64,000 nucleotides of DNA, from contig NZ_ATUZ01000013.1 of assembly GCF_000420465.1 (NCBI RefSeq), positions 522,627 to 586,626 of the forward strand, written 5' to 3'. Source of the DNA: Desulfovibrio desulfuricans DSM 642. Its GTDB lineage: Bacteria; Desulfobacterota; Desulfovibrionia; Desulfovibrionales; Desulfovibrionaceae. How positions within the stretch are numbered: position 1 is the stretch's first letter; every line of letters begins with the position of its first letter. Shown here one piece after another: positions 23,794-32,385 of the stretch. Position numbers and translations under genes: made by a program. The notes beneath the pieces were generated by a model. It saw only the letters and a program-made list of their open reading frames with translations. It did not search any database and was not told where the DNA came from.

Positions 23794-24956
23794 TTGCCGT
23801 GGTCATTCCGGTGTACAACCACCGTGAAGGCCTGCGCAATGTGGTGCAGCGGGCCCTGAACCAGTGCTGCACGATCATCGTGGTGGACGACGGCTCCACA
23901 GACGGCAGTGCTGACAGTCTGGAAGGCCTGCCCATCACGCTTGTGCGCCTGCCCCGCAACGGCGGCAAGGGCGCGGCCCTGCTGGCTGGCGCGGCTGAGG
24001 CCGCACGGCTTGGCGCAACGCACATGATTACGCTGGATGCCGACGGGCAGCACTACCCGGAGGATATCCCCCTTTTTTTGCAGGCCATTGCGCAGCACCC
24101 CGGCGCAATTATTGTGGGCTGCCGCGATTTCAACGTGCCGCACGTGCCTGGCTCGTCCCGTTTTGGTAGAGCATTTTCCGCATTCTGGATGCGTGTGCAG
24201 ACAGGGGAGCGGGTGCGCGACATGCAGAGCGGCTTCCGCGCCTATCCCTTGCGTGTGCTGGACTGCCTGAAATTCACGGAACCGGGCTACGCCTTTGAGG
24301 TTGAAGTGCTGGTGCGCGCTGCATGGGCCGGATTTGACGTGCGCGAAATTGGCATTCGGGTGTATTATCCGCCGAGGGAAGAACGCGTTTCGCATTTCAA
24401 GGCGCTCAAGGACAATATCCGTATTTCTCTGCTGAACACGCGGCTGACTATCCGCGCCCTGGTGCCTGTGCCCTTTCGCCAGCACAGCGTGGACGGGCAG
24501 GGCCGCATTTCTCTGCTGCGCCCTATGGATTCCCTGCGCCGTCTGCTTGCGGACAGAGCCACGCCGTGGCAATTGGGGCGCTCGGCGGCTATTGCCATAG
24601 CTGTTTCCACACTGCCATTGCCGGGTTTACAGAGTATTCTGCTCCTGCTGTGCATTGGCTGGCTGCGGCTGAACAGGCTTTGCGCGCTGGCAATGATCCC
24701 GCTCACGTGGCCCCCATTTGTGCCGGGCCTTGGGGTTTTGCTTGGTTACAGGCTGCGCAATGGCAGCTGGCTGACGGAATTTTCTGTGCAGACCCTCGGC
24801 TATGAAGCTCCACAGCGCATACTCGACTGGTTTGTGGGCGCGCTTGTTTTTGCACCGCTGCTTGGCCTGCTGGCAGGGGCCGCAGTGGGCGCGCTGGCCT
24901 ATCTTGCGGCGCGCGGCATGACGCGCATGCGGCAGGGGGGCGGCCTTGCAGACTAA
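23781..24956 (+). CDS. Glycosyltransferase family 2 fused to DUF2062
   Basis: 391 residues. N-terminal GT-A domain: IPVYNHREGL, DDGSTDGS (residues about 39-46) and the DAD-type metal motif TLDADGQHYPEDIPLF; acceptor region near GCRDFNVPH. The C-terminal part (from about residue 255) holds several hydrophobic helices of the DUF2062 type (TLPLPGLQSILLLLCIGWL, WFVGALVFAPLLGLLAGAAV). Predicted inner-membrane enzyme adding a sugar to the pigment lipid head group. ATG at 23781 has AAGG at -8. Confidence 0.85.
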   Translation: MPPVIAVVIPVYNHREGLRNVVQRALNQCCTIIVVDDGSTDGSADSLEGLPITLVRLPRNGGKGAALLAGAAEAARLGATHMITLDADGQHYPEDIPLFLQAIAQHPGAIIVGCRDFNVPHVPGSSRFGRAFSAFWMRVQTGERVRDMQSGFRAYPLRVLDCLKFTEPGYAFEVEVLVRAAWAGFDVREIGIRVYYPPREERVSHFKALKDNIRISLLNTRLTIRALVPVPFRQHSVDGQGRISLLRPMDSLRRLLADRATPWQLGRSAAIAIAVSTLPLPGLQSILLLLCIGWLRLNRLCALAMIPLTWPPFVPGLGVLLGYRLRNGSWLTEFSVQTLGYEAPQRILDWFVGALVFAPLLGLLAGAAVGALAYLAARGMTRMRQGGGLAD

Positions 24957-25848
24957 ACGCCCCATAACCGCCGTGCTTGGCTCCCGGCTTCAATACGGTT
25001 TTTTTGAGGTTCTGGTGCGCTGCCGGATGGTCTTTGCAGCGAGAATGGTACTGGCCTTTGTTGTATTGTATTATGCCATGCTGCCCCATGTGCGCCAGCG
25101 CTGTGCGGCCTATATTGACCGCCGCTTCCCCCGCGCCGGAGCCTGGAGCAGGTTTGTGCATGCCTACCGCCTGTATCTGAATTTCGGGCAGGTGCTGCTG
25201 GACAGGATGATTGCCGGGGTCATAGGGCGGTTTCCTTTTTGCGAAACTGACCAGCATGTGCGGCAGCGATTTGCCGAGGCAGGGGCCAACCCGCATGGCT
25301 GCATTGTGCTGACGGCGCACATTGGCGCGTGGCAGGTGGGCATTGCGGGGCTGGAGCAGTTTGACCGCCCGGTGAACGTGGTGCAGTTGTACAATCCCGA
25401 GGATCAGGGCAAACACTACTTCCAGCACGGCAGGGGCAGGCCGTTCAAGATCATTGATTCGGCGGACCCTGTGGGTTCTATGGTCGAGGCTACGGCAGCG
25501 CTTCGGCGCGGCGAAGTTGTCTGCCTTATGGGCGACCGGATGCACGGCACACGTCAGGCCGGGCAGGGCGTTGAGGTGGCGTTTATGGGGGGGAGCATCC
25601 GCGTTCCTACCAGCGCCTACGCGCTTGCCTCCATCACGGGGGCGGAACTGCTCATGCTCTTTACCGTGCGTGAAAAAGGCGTCACCAGAGTTTTTATGGC
25701 TGAGCGGCTGGCGGTGCCCGCTGGTTTGCCGCGCCGCGATATTTCTGTTTTTCAGCCGTATGCGCAACAGTTTGCCGCAGCAATGGAAACCGTTGTGGAA
25801 CGGCACCCGTACCAGTTCTTTAATTTTTACGATATGTGGTCGCAATGA
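24946..25848 (+). CDS. LpxL-like lysophospholipid acyltransferase
   Basis: 300 residues starting with TTG at 24946, inside the end of the glycosyltransferase gene. The LPLAT HxxxxD-type motif is replaced by HIGAW (as in LpxL/HtrB, H-x-G-x-W) in VLTAHIGAWQVGI; later GDRM (RRGEVVCLMGDRM) is a further family block. One TM helix near the N-terminus. It likely adds the second acyl chain or the polyene acyl group to the glycolipid. Two acyltransferases in one cluster suit a diacyl or acyl-sugar carrier. Confidence 0.85.
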   Translation: MQTKRPITAVLGSRLQYGFFEVLVRCRMVFAARMVLAFVVLYYAMLPHVRQRCAAYIDRRFPRAGAWSRFVHAYRLYLNFGQVLLDRMIAGVIGRFPFCETDQHVRQRFAEAGANPHGCIVLTAHIGAWQVGIAGLEQFDRPVNVVQLYNPEDQGKHYFQHGRGRPFKIIDSADPVGSMVEATAALRRGEVVCLMGDRMHGTRQAGQGVEVAFMGGSIRVPTSAYALASITGAELLMLFTVREKGVTRVFMAERLAVPAGLPRRDISVFQPYAQQFAAAMETVVERHPYQFFNFYDMWSQ

Positions 25849-26117
25849 TGACAAAAAACGAAATGGAATCCGCCCTGAAAACGGCAATTATTGATGGTCT
25901 GCGCCTCGAAGACGTTACCGTGGAAGACATTGATTCCTCGGCCCCGCTGTTTGGGGATACTGGCCTGATGCTGGACTCGCTGGACGCGGTGGAACTTGTG
26001 GTCGTGGTTGAAAAGCATTTTGGCGTAGCCATTGCTGATGCCGAGGAAGCCCGCAAGGCCTTTACCTCAGTGAGCGGCCTTGCAGACTTTATCTGCGCCC
26101 GCAAAGCGCAGGCGTGA
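25845..26117 (+). CDS. Acyl carrier protein 2 of aryl polyene cluster
   Basis: About 90 residues. Attachment Ser45 in GLMLDSLDAVELVVVVEKH. Only modestly similar to the first ACP of the cluster, so the two likely have separate tasks, as proposed for ApeE and ApeF (starter loading versus elongation). It overlaps the acyltransferase stop (ATGATGA) and the next ketosynthase start (GTGA). Confidence 0.85.
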   Translation: MMTKNEMESALKTAIIDGLRLEDVTVEDIDSSAPLFGDTGLMLDSLDAVELVVVVEKHFGVAIADAEEARKAFTSVSGLADFICARKAQA

Positions 26118-27343
26118 GAAAAGCAATGCAGCACGGCCCTGGCGTTGTTGTAACAGGCATGGCCTGCCTGTGCGGGGCGGGTGACAGCCCGACTGCGGTT
26201 CTGGATGGCCTGCAAAGCGGGCGGGGCGGGCTTGTTTCGGCTAGTGTGCTGGACAGCCGGGCCTTGCCGTATCCGTTTTTCGGGCTTGCTGAAAAGCACT
26301 TTCCCGGAGGGCGCAAGCACTCCGCGCAGGATACCCTCACGCTCGCAAGGGCCGCGTGCCGTAGCGCGCTGGCTGAGGCCGCACTGCCCCAGCATCTGTT
26401 GCGTGAGGCGGGCATTGTGCTTGGCACAACCGCCGGGAGCGCGTCGCATTTTCTGGAGTCTTACGCCGCCAGCCGTGGAACCACGCCAGAGCAGGCTGCT
26501 GCATCGGCACCGCCTGTATGCTCCTGCGCGCAAGGGGCTGACCGCGACGATTACTTCAGCGCCAATCTTGCGCTGGAGATGGACGTGGAGGCACACGGCC
26601 CGCGCCTGACCGTCACCGATGCCTGCACATCCGGCGCGGATGCCATTGGTCTGGCACTGGATCTCATCACCACAGGCCAGTGCCAGTGCGTGCTGTGCGG
26701 CGGTGCCGATGCCCTGAGCCTCGTACCGCATACGGGCTTTGCGCGGCTGATGATATATTCCGACCAGCCGTGCCACCCCTTTGACCGCGACCGCAAAGGC
26801 CTGAACCTTGGTGAAGGCGCAGCCGCGCTTGTTCTGGAAAGCGCCGAGCATGCCCGCGAGCGCAATGCCGCCGTGCTCGGGCATGTGCTGGGCTACGGCA
26901 ACGCCTCTGACGCGCACCATTTTACCGCGCCGCATCCGGAAGGGCGGGGGCTGGCATTCGCCATAGGCTCGGCTCTGGAACAGGCTGGCCTCACAGCGGC
27001 GGATATGGCCTTTGTGAACGCGCATGGCACGTCTACCCGTGAGAACGACAAGGTTGAAGGGCGGCTTTTGCGCACCCTGTTGCCGGGGGTGCCCGTATGG
27101 GCCAGCAAGGGCGGCACGGGGCACACCCTCGGGGCCGCTGGCGCGCTGGAAGCCGTGCTGACTCTCGCGGCCCTGCGCAACGGCACGGTTCCGGCCTCGC
27201 CGGGGTTTTTCAATATTGACCCTGAAATAGGTTTTGCGCCCACGCAGAGCGCCCTTGCGGCATCGTCGCCATTTGCGCTTTCAACCTCGCTGGGTTTTGG
27301 CGGCGGCAATGCCGCTCTGGTTCTGGGGAGGGTAAAGCCGTGA
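26114..27343 (+). CDS. 3-ketoacyl-ACP synthase 3 (ApeO-like, active)
   Basis: 409 residues from GTG 26114. Catalytic Cys171 (VTDACTSGAD), His304 (NAHGTSTREND) and His337 (GGTGHTLGAAGA) are intact. It is followed with a 4-bp overlap by a shorter ketosynthase-like protein without the Cys; this pair mirrors the ApeO-ApeC heterodimer of a KS and chain-length factor in type II polyketide systems. Confidence 0.9.
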   Translation: MRKAMQHGPGVVVTGMACLCGAGDSPTAVLDGLQSGRGGLVSASVLDSRALPYPFFGLAEKHFPGGRKHSAQDTLTLARAACRSALAEAALPQHLLREAGIVLGTTAGSASHFLESYAASRGTTPEQAAASAPPVCSCAQGADRDDYFSANLALEMDVEAHGPRLTVTDACTSGADAIGLALDLITTGQCQCVLCGGADALSLVPHTGFARLMIYSDQPCHPFDRDRKGLNLGEGAAALVLESAEHARERNAAVLGHVLGYGNASDAHHFTAPHPEGRGLAFAIGSALEQAGLTAADMAFVNAHGTSTRENDKVEGRLLRTLLPGVPVWASKGGTGHTLGAAGALEAVLTLAALRNGTVPASPGFFNIDPEIGFAPTQSALAASSPFALSTSLGFGGGNAALVLGRVKP

Positions 27344-28215
27344 GCAGTGCAGCGCTTTCTGTGGCGGGAACCGGGCTTGTGCACAGCATCGGCGGCAAGG
27401 ATGCCCTTGCTGCCATACAGCACGGGCAAGCGCCTGCCATATCTGCCCCCGATATTTCTTCACTCGCGGCATTGTTGCCGGGCGTGTCGCTGCGCCGTAT
27501 TCCCCGGTATGCGCGTATGGCGCTTCTGGCATGCGTGCAGGCTCTGGATGAGGCGGGCTGGCGACAAAAAGACGTCCTGCACCGTACCGCTCTTGTTTTT
27601 GGCACGGCCTACAGCAGCTCGCAAATGAGCATGGATTTTATGGATTCCATACTGGATAACGGGCCGCATCTTTCCTCGCCAACGGCCTTTTCGCATGCCG
27701 TCAACAATATGGGCGCAGGCCTGCTCAGCCTGATGCTTGGCATTGAGGGACCGTGTTTTACCATTTCGCAGTTTGAGCTTTCTTTCGCCGGTGCTGTGAG
27801 CACTGCGGCAGCCCTGCTGGGTGCGGGCCGGGCCGAGAGGGTGCTGCTGTGTGCGGTGGACGAAACCGACAGCCGTTTTTCCCGCTGCTGCCCGGAATGT
27901 TTAAGCAGCAAACACCCCCAGACGGAAGGGGCCGTTGCCCTGTGTCTGGTCAGGCAAGCTGCGGGTGCGCCCTCGTTGCAAGTGCGGTGGGGGCAACAGC
28001 CGGAGGCGGACGGCCCCGTCTTTGCCTCTGGTGCCGCATCCGGGCCGGGCTGGACAAATCATGAATATCTGTACGGTCATGGGCCGCTGGCGCAGGCTCT
28101 GGATGTGATGCTGGCCCTGAACATGCCGCAGACGGCCAGGGCCGAAGCTGTTAACTGCGTCTGCGCTGCTGCTGCAAGCGGCAGACAGGCATTAATCGAA
28201 GTGCGGGGTGCGTAA
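27340..28215 (+). CDS. Ketosynthase-like chain-length factor (ApeC-like, no active Cys)
   Basis: 291 residues, shorter than a full ketosynthase. The segment GPCFTISQFELSFAG aligns with the active-site loop GPSWTVSAACASGAY of its neighbours, placing Glu146 where the catalytic Cys would be. The C-terminal His motifs are also missing. As in chain-length factors of type II polyketide synthases, it should pair with the active ketosynthase encoded just upstream and limit chain length. GTG start overlaps the previous stop by 4 bp. Confidence 0.8.
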   Translation: MSSAALSVAGTGLVHSIGGKDALAAIQHGQAPAISAPDISSLAALLPGVSLRRIPRYARMALLACVQALDEAGWRQKDVLHRTALVFGTAYSSSQMSMDFMDSILDNGPHLSSPTAFSHAVNNMGAGLLSLMLGIEGPCFTISQFELSFAGAVSTAAALLGAGRAERVLLCAVDETDSRFSRCCPECLSSKHPQTEGAVALCLVRQAAGAPSLQVRWGQQPEADGPVFASGAASGPGWTNHEYLYGHGPLAQALDVMLALNMPQTARAEAVNCVCAAAASGRQALIEVRGA

Positions 28216-29426
28216 TGGAGTCCTGGCCGCTTGAGCGGATTGCAATTCTTGATTTCAGGGCTGTTACGGCGATTGTGCAATCCGTGGCGCAGGCAGAGTT
28301 GAGCCAGCGCAATCCGCTGAGCTTTGAGGCGCGCGCGCCGCACGAGTTTGCATCCATGCGGTGGGAATCGCTTGGGCTTGATACCACTGCGCTGGAAAAT
28401 ATGGCGCAGCGTTGCAATGCCATGTTTCATACCACTGCGGCAGCGCCCGAGGTTGGCGGGCTGTGCGGCGATTTTTCGCAACAGGTTTTGCAGCAGTGGG
28501 AAAACAGCGACCGCTCGCTCACGTTTTTTACTTCCGGCTCAACAGGCAAGCCCAAGCCCTGCACGCATAAGGAAAGCCATATCCGGCAGGAAGTGACCAG
28601 TCTGGCCCCCATTGTCGCGGACAGAACCTCGGCGCTGATCACCGTCCCCATGCATCACATGTACGGCTTTACGTTTGGTTTGCTGCTGCCCCTGAGCCTC
28701 GGGGTGCCCATCCGTAGCGTGCCGCCCCTGCCAACAATGGTTGAGGCGCAAATGCGCCCCGGTGATCTTGTTATCAGCATACCGCTGTTGTTGTCGCGCC
28801 TTGTGGATATGCGTGGATGGCAGGCCTCCAGCTCGGAGGCGGGGCAGGGGATTACCCTGCTGACTGGCACTTCGCCCACGCCGCCCGAGGTGATGTATGC
28901 GCTGGAGCGGCAGGGCTTTCGCGTAATGGAATTTTTTGGCTCGTCAGAGATGGGTGTGGTTTGCGGCCGCTTTGAGCCGGAAGCCGATTATGAACTGCTG
29001 CCGCATGTGGCGCGGGGAGAAGGGGAGCACGGCAACGCGCTGGTGCGCTGCTTGCCAGATGGCGTGGTGCAGCACTACCCGCTGATGGATAATGTAACCT
29101 GGACAGGCCAGCGACACTTGCGACCGGGCGCGCGCATCGACAAAGCCGTGCAGGTGGGCGGCATCAATGTGTTTCCCCAGTATGTGGCCTCGGTCATCGA
29201 GCGCCACGAAGGGGTAAAGCAGTGCCTTGTGCGGCTGATGCGGCAGGACGAGGGATACAGACTCAAAGCCTTTGTGGTGCCGCATCAGGGCTATGACGGG
29301 CCAGCCCTGCACAAGGAGCTGATTCTGCATGCCCGCCGTGAACTTAGCGATGTGCAACGCCCCGGTGCCTATACCTTTGGCCCGGATATCCCCCGTGGCC
29401 CGCTTGGCAAGCCGATGGATTGGTAG
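28215..29426 (+). CDS. AMP-dependent aryl-acid:ACP ligase (ApeH-like)
   Basis: 403 residues, adenylate-forming enzyme. P-loop FFTSGSTGKPKPCTHKE, the MEFFGSSEMG motif A5 and DNVTWTG-like A7 region are visible; the final Lys-containing A10 motif is seen as PRGPLGKPMDW. In aryl polyene systems ApeH activates 4-hydroxybenzoate- or 4-hydroxycinnamate-type acids and loads them on the ACP. Last gene of the 16.6-kb operon. The source of the acid is not encoded here. Confidence 0.85.
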   Translation: MESWPLERIAILDFRAVTAIVQSVAQAELSQRNPLSFEARAPHEFASMRWESLGLDTTALENMAQRCNAMFHTTAAAPEVGGLCGDFSQQVLQQWENSDRSLTFFTSGSTGKPKPCTHKESHIRQEVTSLAPIVADRTSALITVPMHHMYGFTFGLLLPLSLGVPIRSVPPLPTMVEAQMRPGDLVISIPLLLSRLVDMRGWQASSSEAGQGITLLTGTSPTPPEVMYALERQGFRVMEFFGSSEMGVVCGRFEPEADYELLPHVARGEGEHGNALVRCLPDGVVQHYPLMDNVTWTGQRHLRPGARIDKAVQVGGINVFPQYVASVIERHEGVKQCLVRLMRQDEGYRLKAFVVPHQGYDGPALHKELILHARRELSDVQRPGAYTFGPDIPRGPLGKPMDW

Positions 29427-29466
29427 GGGAATCTGAGAGAAAAATACTTTTCTGCACGCGGATAAA

Positions 29467-31758
29467 TTATCCAAATTTTGCAGTTAGAAAACCTTCAAAT
29501 AATCCACGAATATCTTGATCTCCTGGGCTGTAATGGCCGCTGGAACTACTACTGGTACTCTCGTTCCGATAGAAACTAGAGGCGATATTATTTAAATCTG
29601 TATAGTTAATAATATCTAAAGCATCTTGATTACTAATCGGGGTAACGAGTTCAGAAGTTTCATTTATAATAAGAGATGCAAGTGCGTCTTTGTCAATTGA
29701 ATAGGATTCATCGATTTCTTCATCGTAGACAGAACTTTCATCTTCTGTAAAATTTTCTATATTTTCAGTAGCAAATTCTTCTATTTTTTCATATTTCCAT
29801 AGGTCGAGAAGGTGTCCATAAAATTTTTCATTAATATCATTAGAATGAAAATCTAGTGGATATTCTAATAATAGTGATGATAATGTTTCTAATTCATTGT
29901 ATTCAATTTCACAATCTAGAATCGCTATGAATAGGTTGTAAACATCCATTTTACTGCAAGAAGGATAACACAATGAAAGCATTTTTGAACAGAATTCTAA
30001 TATCTCGCATGTAATATTTTTTAAAGTTGCAATGAACTTGCATGCATCATTGATTGAAAAATGACCATATATAGATATGAATGTTTCAGAATCTAACAAA
30101 TTTCCAAGTCGAATGTATTTGATATCGGAACATAGGTCATTCTTGTTGACTTTAGAGCAAATTAATTTAGCAACATTTTCTGATATGTCTTGGTGGTGAA
30201 ATGTTGCTTTTTCAAGAAAATCAATTCCATCATCGTTTTCATAAAGTGAAATAATGTCTGCAATATGACTGTAATTTTTAGAATACTGTGAAATAATAAA
30301 GTCTGATATAGAGGGGTTAAATAGTGAGAAAGTAATTTCTTCTTTATTTAATTTTATTATAATAGTTTTTTTAACGAAAGAACGAATGAGTATTGATATA
30401 ATAAAGTCAAATTCTTTAGAAATGTTTGAATTGTTGAGAATGAGGTTTTTCTTCTGAAAATTGTAATAAGCTTCTCTTAAGGGCTGTTCTTTTATGTTTC
30501 CATTGCTGAAAACAATTAGATCAACAATGACACGTGCAGAGTTGTCTAATTGCACAGAATATGGATGCTTCCATATTTCTTCAGGATTGTTGAGTGATTT
30601 GTTGATAAAATCTAAATATAAATTGGAGTTTTCTAAGTCGACATGGTCACTTGAAGTAATAAATTCAAGTAATCTTGGATTATAATTTCTGTGCAATATT
30701 ATTTTTAAATAGTTTTCATCTTCAATGATATATTTTAAGAAATCAATACTTAAATCACTTTTCCATAAAAAACTGTAAAATATTCTCGCCTTATCAATAT
30801 TGCTGTATTCTGAAATATTAATCAGATATTCTCTTTTCTTGATTTTCCCATTGGAAAATGATGGGCCAACGAGATATCCTTGGTCCAATATTGCAGTTCG
30901 TGACGTTAGAATGAATTTTTTGTTGTTAGCTTTAGAAATTATATTGATAAATTGCATGATTTTTGAGTCTTCATTGGTACGAAGTGTCTCAATATAGTTT
31001 TTTCCAAGAAAGTCATCAAAGTAAAATACCTGTTTTTCATCATTTGCAAGCGATGAGAAGCCTTCTTCGATATCACTTGTTATTACATATGGACTATAGC
31101 CATCGTTAATTATTTCAAGGCAAAGTTGTTCTGCCAAAGTTGTCTTCCCAACTCCTGGGTCACCTGTTATGACGAGAACGTTATTTTCTGTAATCTTTTC
31201 TTTAGCTTGGAAATGAGTGTTTGTCTTTACATAGTCAGCGCTCTTTCGCTTGGCTTCTGAAATAAAATGTTGGCTAATATTGGTATTTTTTGTGTTTAAA
31301 AAATGTATTAAAGCTGTAGAGCTAGGAATCCATAATTTATTGTAATTTTTTTCTACATCTGGAAATCTTCGTAAAAGGGAGTTAATATCATCTTTTCCGA
31401 AAATATCAGTAGATTTCTTTATAAAAGGACTAAATCCATTTTGAATTTTTTCTTTTTCATATGGTGACAAGGGAACAGATGTGACAAGAATATATTTTTT
31501 AATAGGGATTTTGAAAATTTTTGGAAGTTCAACCTTGATTAAGTCGGATAAAAGCTTGCTGAATCCTGATGTTGCATAATGCTTGCTTTGAATTATTATT
31601 GGCAGGTCTTCTTCATAGCAAAAAAAACGTCCATCAATGCCCATATCTTTACCAAGTTTAAACATTTCTATATGGGTATTAAAGAGCCTACTAAGCAGAT
31701 CGTTTGCTAGAGTCTGAAATTCATTAGGATTTAAATTAGAAAAATCGTACTGGTTCAT
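29467..31758 (-). CDS. Mrr-like nuclease-STAND NTPase (candidate anti-phage defence)
   Basis: 763 residues. N-terminal PD-(D/E)xK/Mrr-like part: MGIDGRFF (Asp42) and PIIIQSKHY (Gln57, Lys59) fit the D...QxK pattern of Mrr nucleases. A P-loop NTPase follows: Walker A GDPGVGKTT (199-207), Walker B VFYFDDFLG (about 244-252) and LTSR (284-287), as in STAND-type NTPases (nSTAND3-like), and then a long helical C-terminus of about 400 residues, likely the sensor. This build, nuclease effector + STAND + sensor, is that of Avs-type phage-sensing proteins. Base use is strikingly AT-rich against its neighbours, marking recent acquisition. Function is inferred. Confidence 0.75.
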   Translation of the reverse strand: MNQYDFSNLNPNEFQTLANDLLSRLFNTHIEMFKLGKDMGIDGRFFCYEEDLPIIIQSKHYATSGFSKLLSDLIKVELPKIFKIPIKKYILVTSVPLSPYEKEKIQNGFSPFIKKSTDIFGKDDINSLLRRFPDVEKNYNKLWIPSSTALIHFLNTKNTNISQHFISEAKRKSADYVKTNTHFQAKEKITENNVLVITGDPGVGKTTLAEQLCLEIINDGYSPYVITSDIEEGFSSLANDEKQVFYFDDFLGKNYIETLRTNEDSKIMQFINIISKANNKKFILTSRTAILDQGYLVGPSFSNGKIKKREYLINISEYSNIDKARIFYSFLWKSDLSIDFLKYIIEDENYLKIILHRNYNPRLLEFITSSDHVDLENSNLYLDFINKSLNNPEEIWKHPYSVQLDNSARVIVDLIVFSNGNIKEQPLREAYYNFQKKNLILNNSNISKEFDFIISILIRSFVKKTIIIKLNKEEITFSLFNPSISDFIISQYSKNYSHIADIISLYENDDGIDFLEKATFHHQDISENVAKLICSKVNKNDLCSDIKYIRLGNLLDSETFISIYGHFSINDACKFIATLKNITCEILEFCSKMLSLCYPSCSKMDVYNLFIAILDCEIEYNELETLSSLLLEYPLDFHSNDINEKFYGHLLDLWKYEKIEEFATENIENFTEDESSVYDEEIDESYSIDKDALASLIINETSELVTPISNQDALDIINYTDLNNIASSFYRNESTSSSSSGHYSPGDQDIRGLFEGFLTAKFG

Positions 31759-31904
31759 TTTATTGTAGCTCTTATATTATTGCTATAGATTTGATTGGCG
31801 ACTCGTTGCTAACATGTTGGCGGTTTATATTTTACATAAATTAATCAATGTCACTTGCTTCTGCAATATGTTAATGCAAATGATGCTTGATGCTCTAATG
31901 TCAA

Positions 31905-31946
31905 AAAGTGGCTTATACGTCTTATCCAGATCGTATAAGCCACTTT
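31905..31946 (-). terminator. Terminator of ssrA
   Basis: Perfect 15-bp arms 31905-31919 and 31932-31946, 12-nt loop; on the minus strand the hairpin is followed by TTTTT and lies 13 nt beyond the tmRNA 3' end. Arm core GTGGCTTATAC is shared with the hairpin at 12411-12454. Confidence 0.85.
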
Positions 31947-31958
31947 AATTTGTGGGGG

Positions 31959-32338
31959 TGGTGGAGGCGGGGGGAGTTGAACCCCCGTCCGCGAACTGTC
32001 CACACGAAGCATCTACAGGTTTATGTCAGGTATTAATTTCACCGTGGTGGTAGCCCCTGACCGGGCGCATCACGGCAATCTCGCCGGTAAACTCCTCGCG
32101 AAAAACCCCGGTGAGCACCGATTTCCGCCAGCCTGATAAGTGTCGCCATTCAGGGTTATCAGACATGGCCCAGAATGACGTGACCGCCTAAGCGGTCGTT
32201 GCCTCGCTGTTTTTAGGCAGCGTAAGCGTAGTCGTAATCGTTGTTGGCAATTACTTTTGTTGCCGCTTTTTACGAGGCCAGCGGCGCCTCGACCTGCCGC
32301 TAAGGCTTTCACGTCCCCGTCGAAACCAGTGCGCCCCC
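31959..32338 (-). ncRNA. ssrA: Transfer-messenger RNA (tmRNA)
   Basis: 380 nt. The 5' end GGGGGCG pairs with the 3' CGCCTCC ahead of an encoded CCA (31959-31961). The 5' part has the tRNA-like CTGGTTTCGACGGGG segment; the 3' part has the T-arm with GTTCAAC (GGGGGTTCAACTCCCCC). The tag frame, 32248-32213 on the minus strand, reads Ala-Asn-Asn-Asp-Tyr-Asp-Tyr-Ala-Tyr-Ala-Ala-stop; its YAYAA end recruits ClpXP-type proteases. It rescues stalled ribosomes with SmpB. Standard one-piece tmRNA. Confidence 0.97.
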
Positions 32339-32353
32339 ATTTGGTCAAGCATT

Positions 32354-32382
32354 ACAATAAGTCGCTTGCTCGACTTTGGCAA
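32354..32382 (-). promoter_or_regulatory. Candidate ssrA promoter
   Basis: TTGCCA (32377-32382 on plus as TGGCAA), 17-bp spacer, TATTGT (32354-32359 as ACAATA). The mature 5' end is 16 nt downstream, allowing a short leader removed by RNase P. Confidence 0.6.
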
Positions 32383-32385
32383 GCT

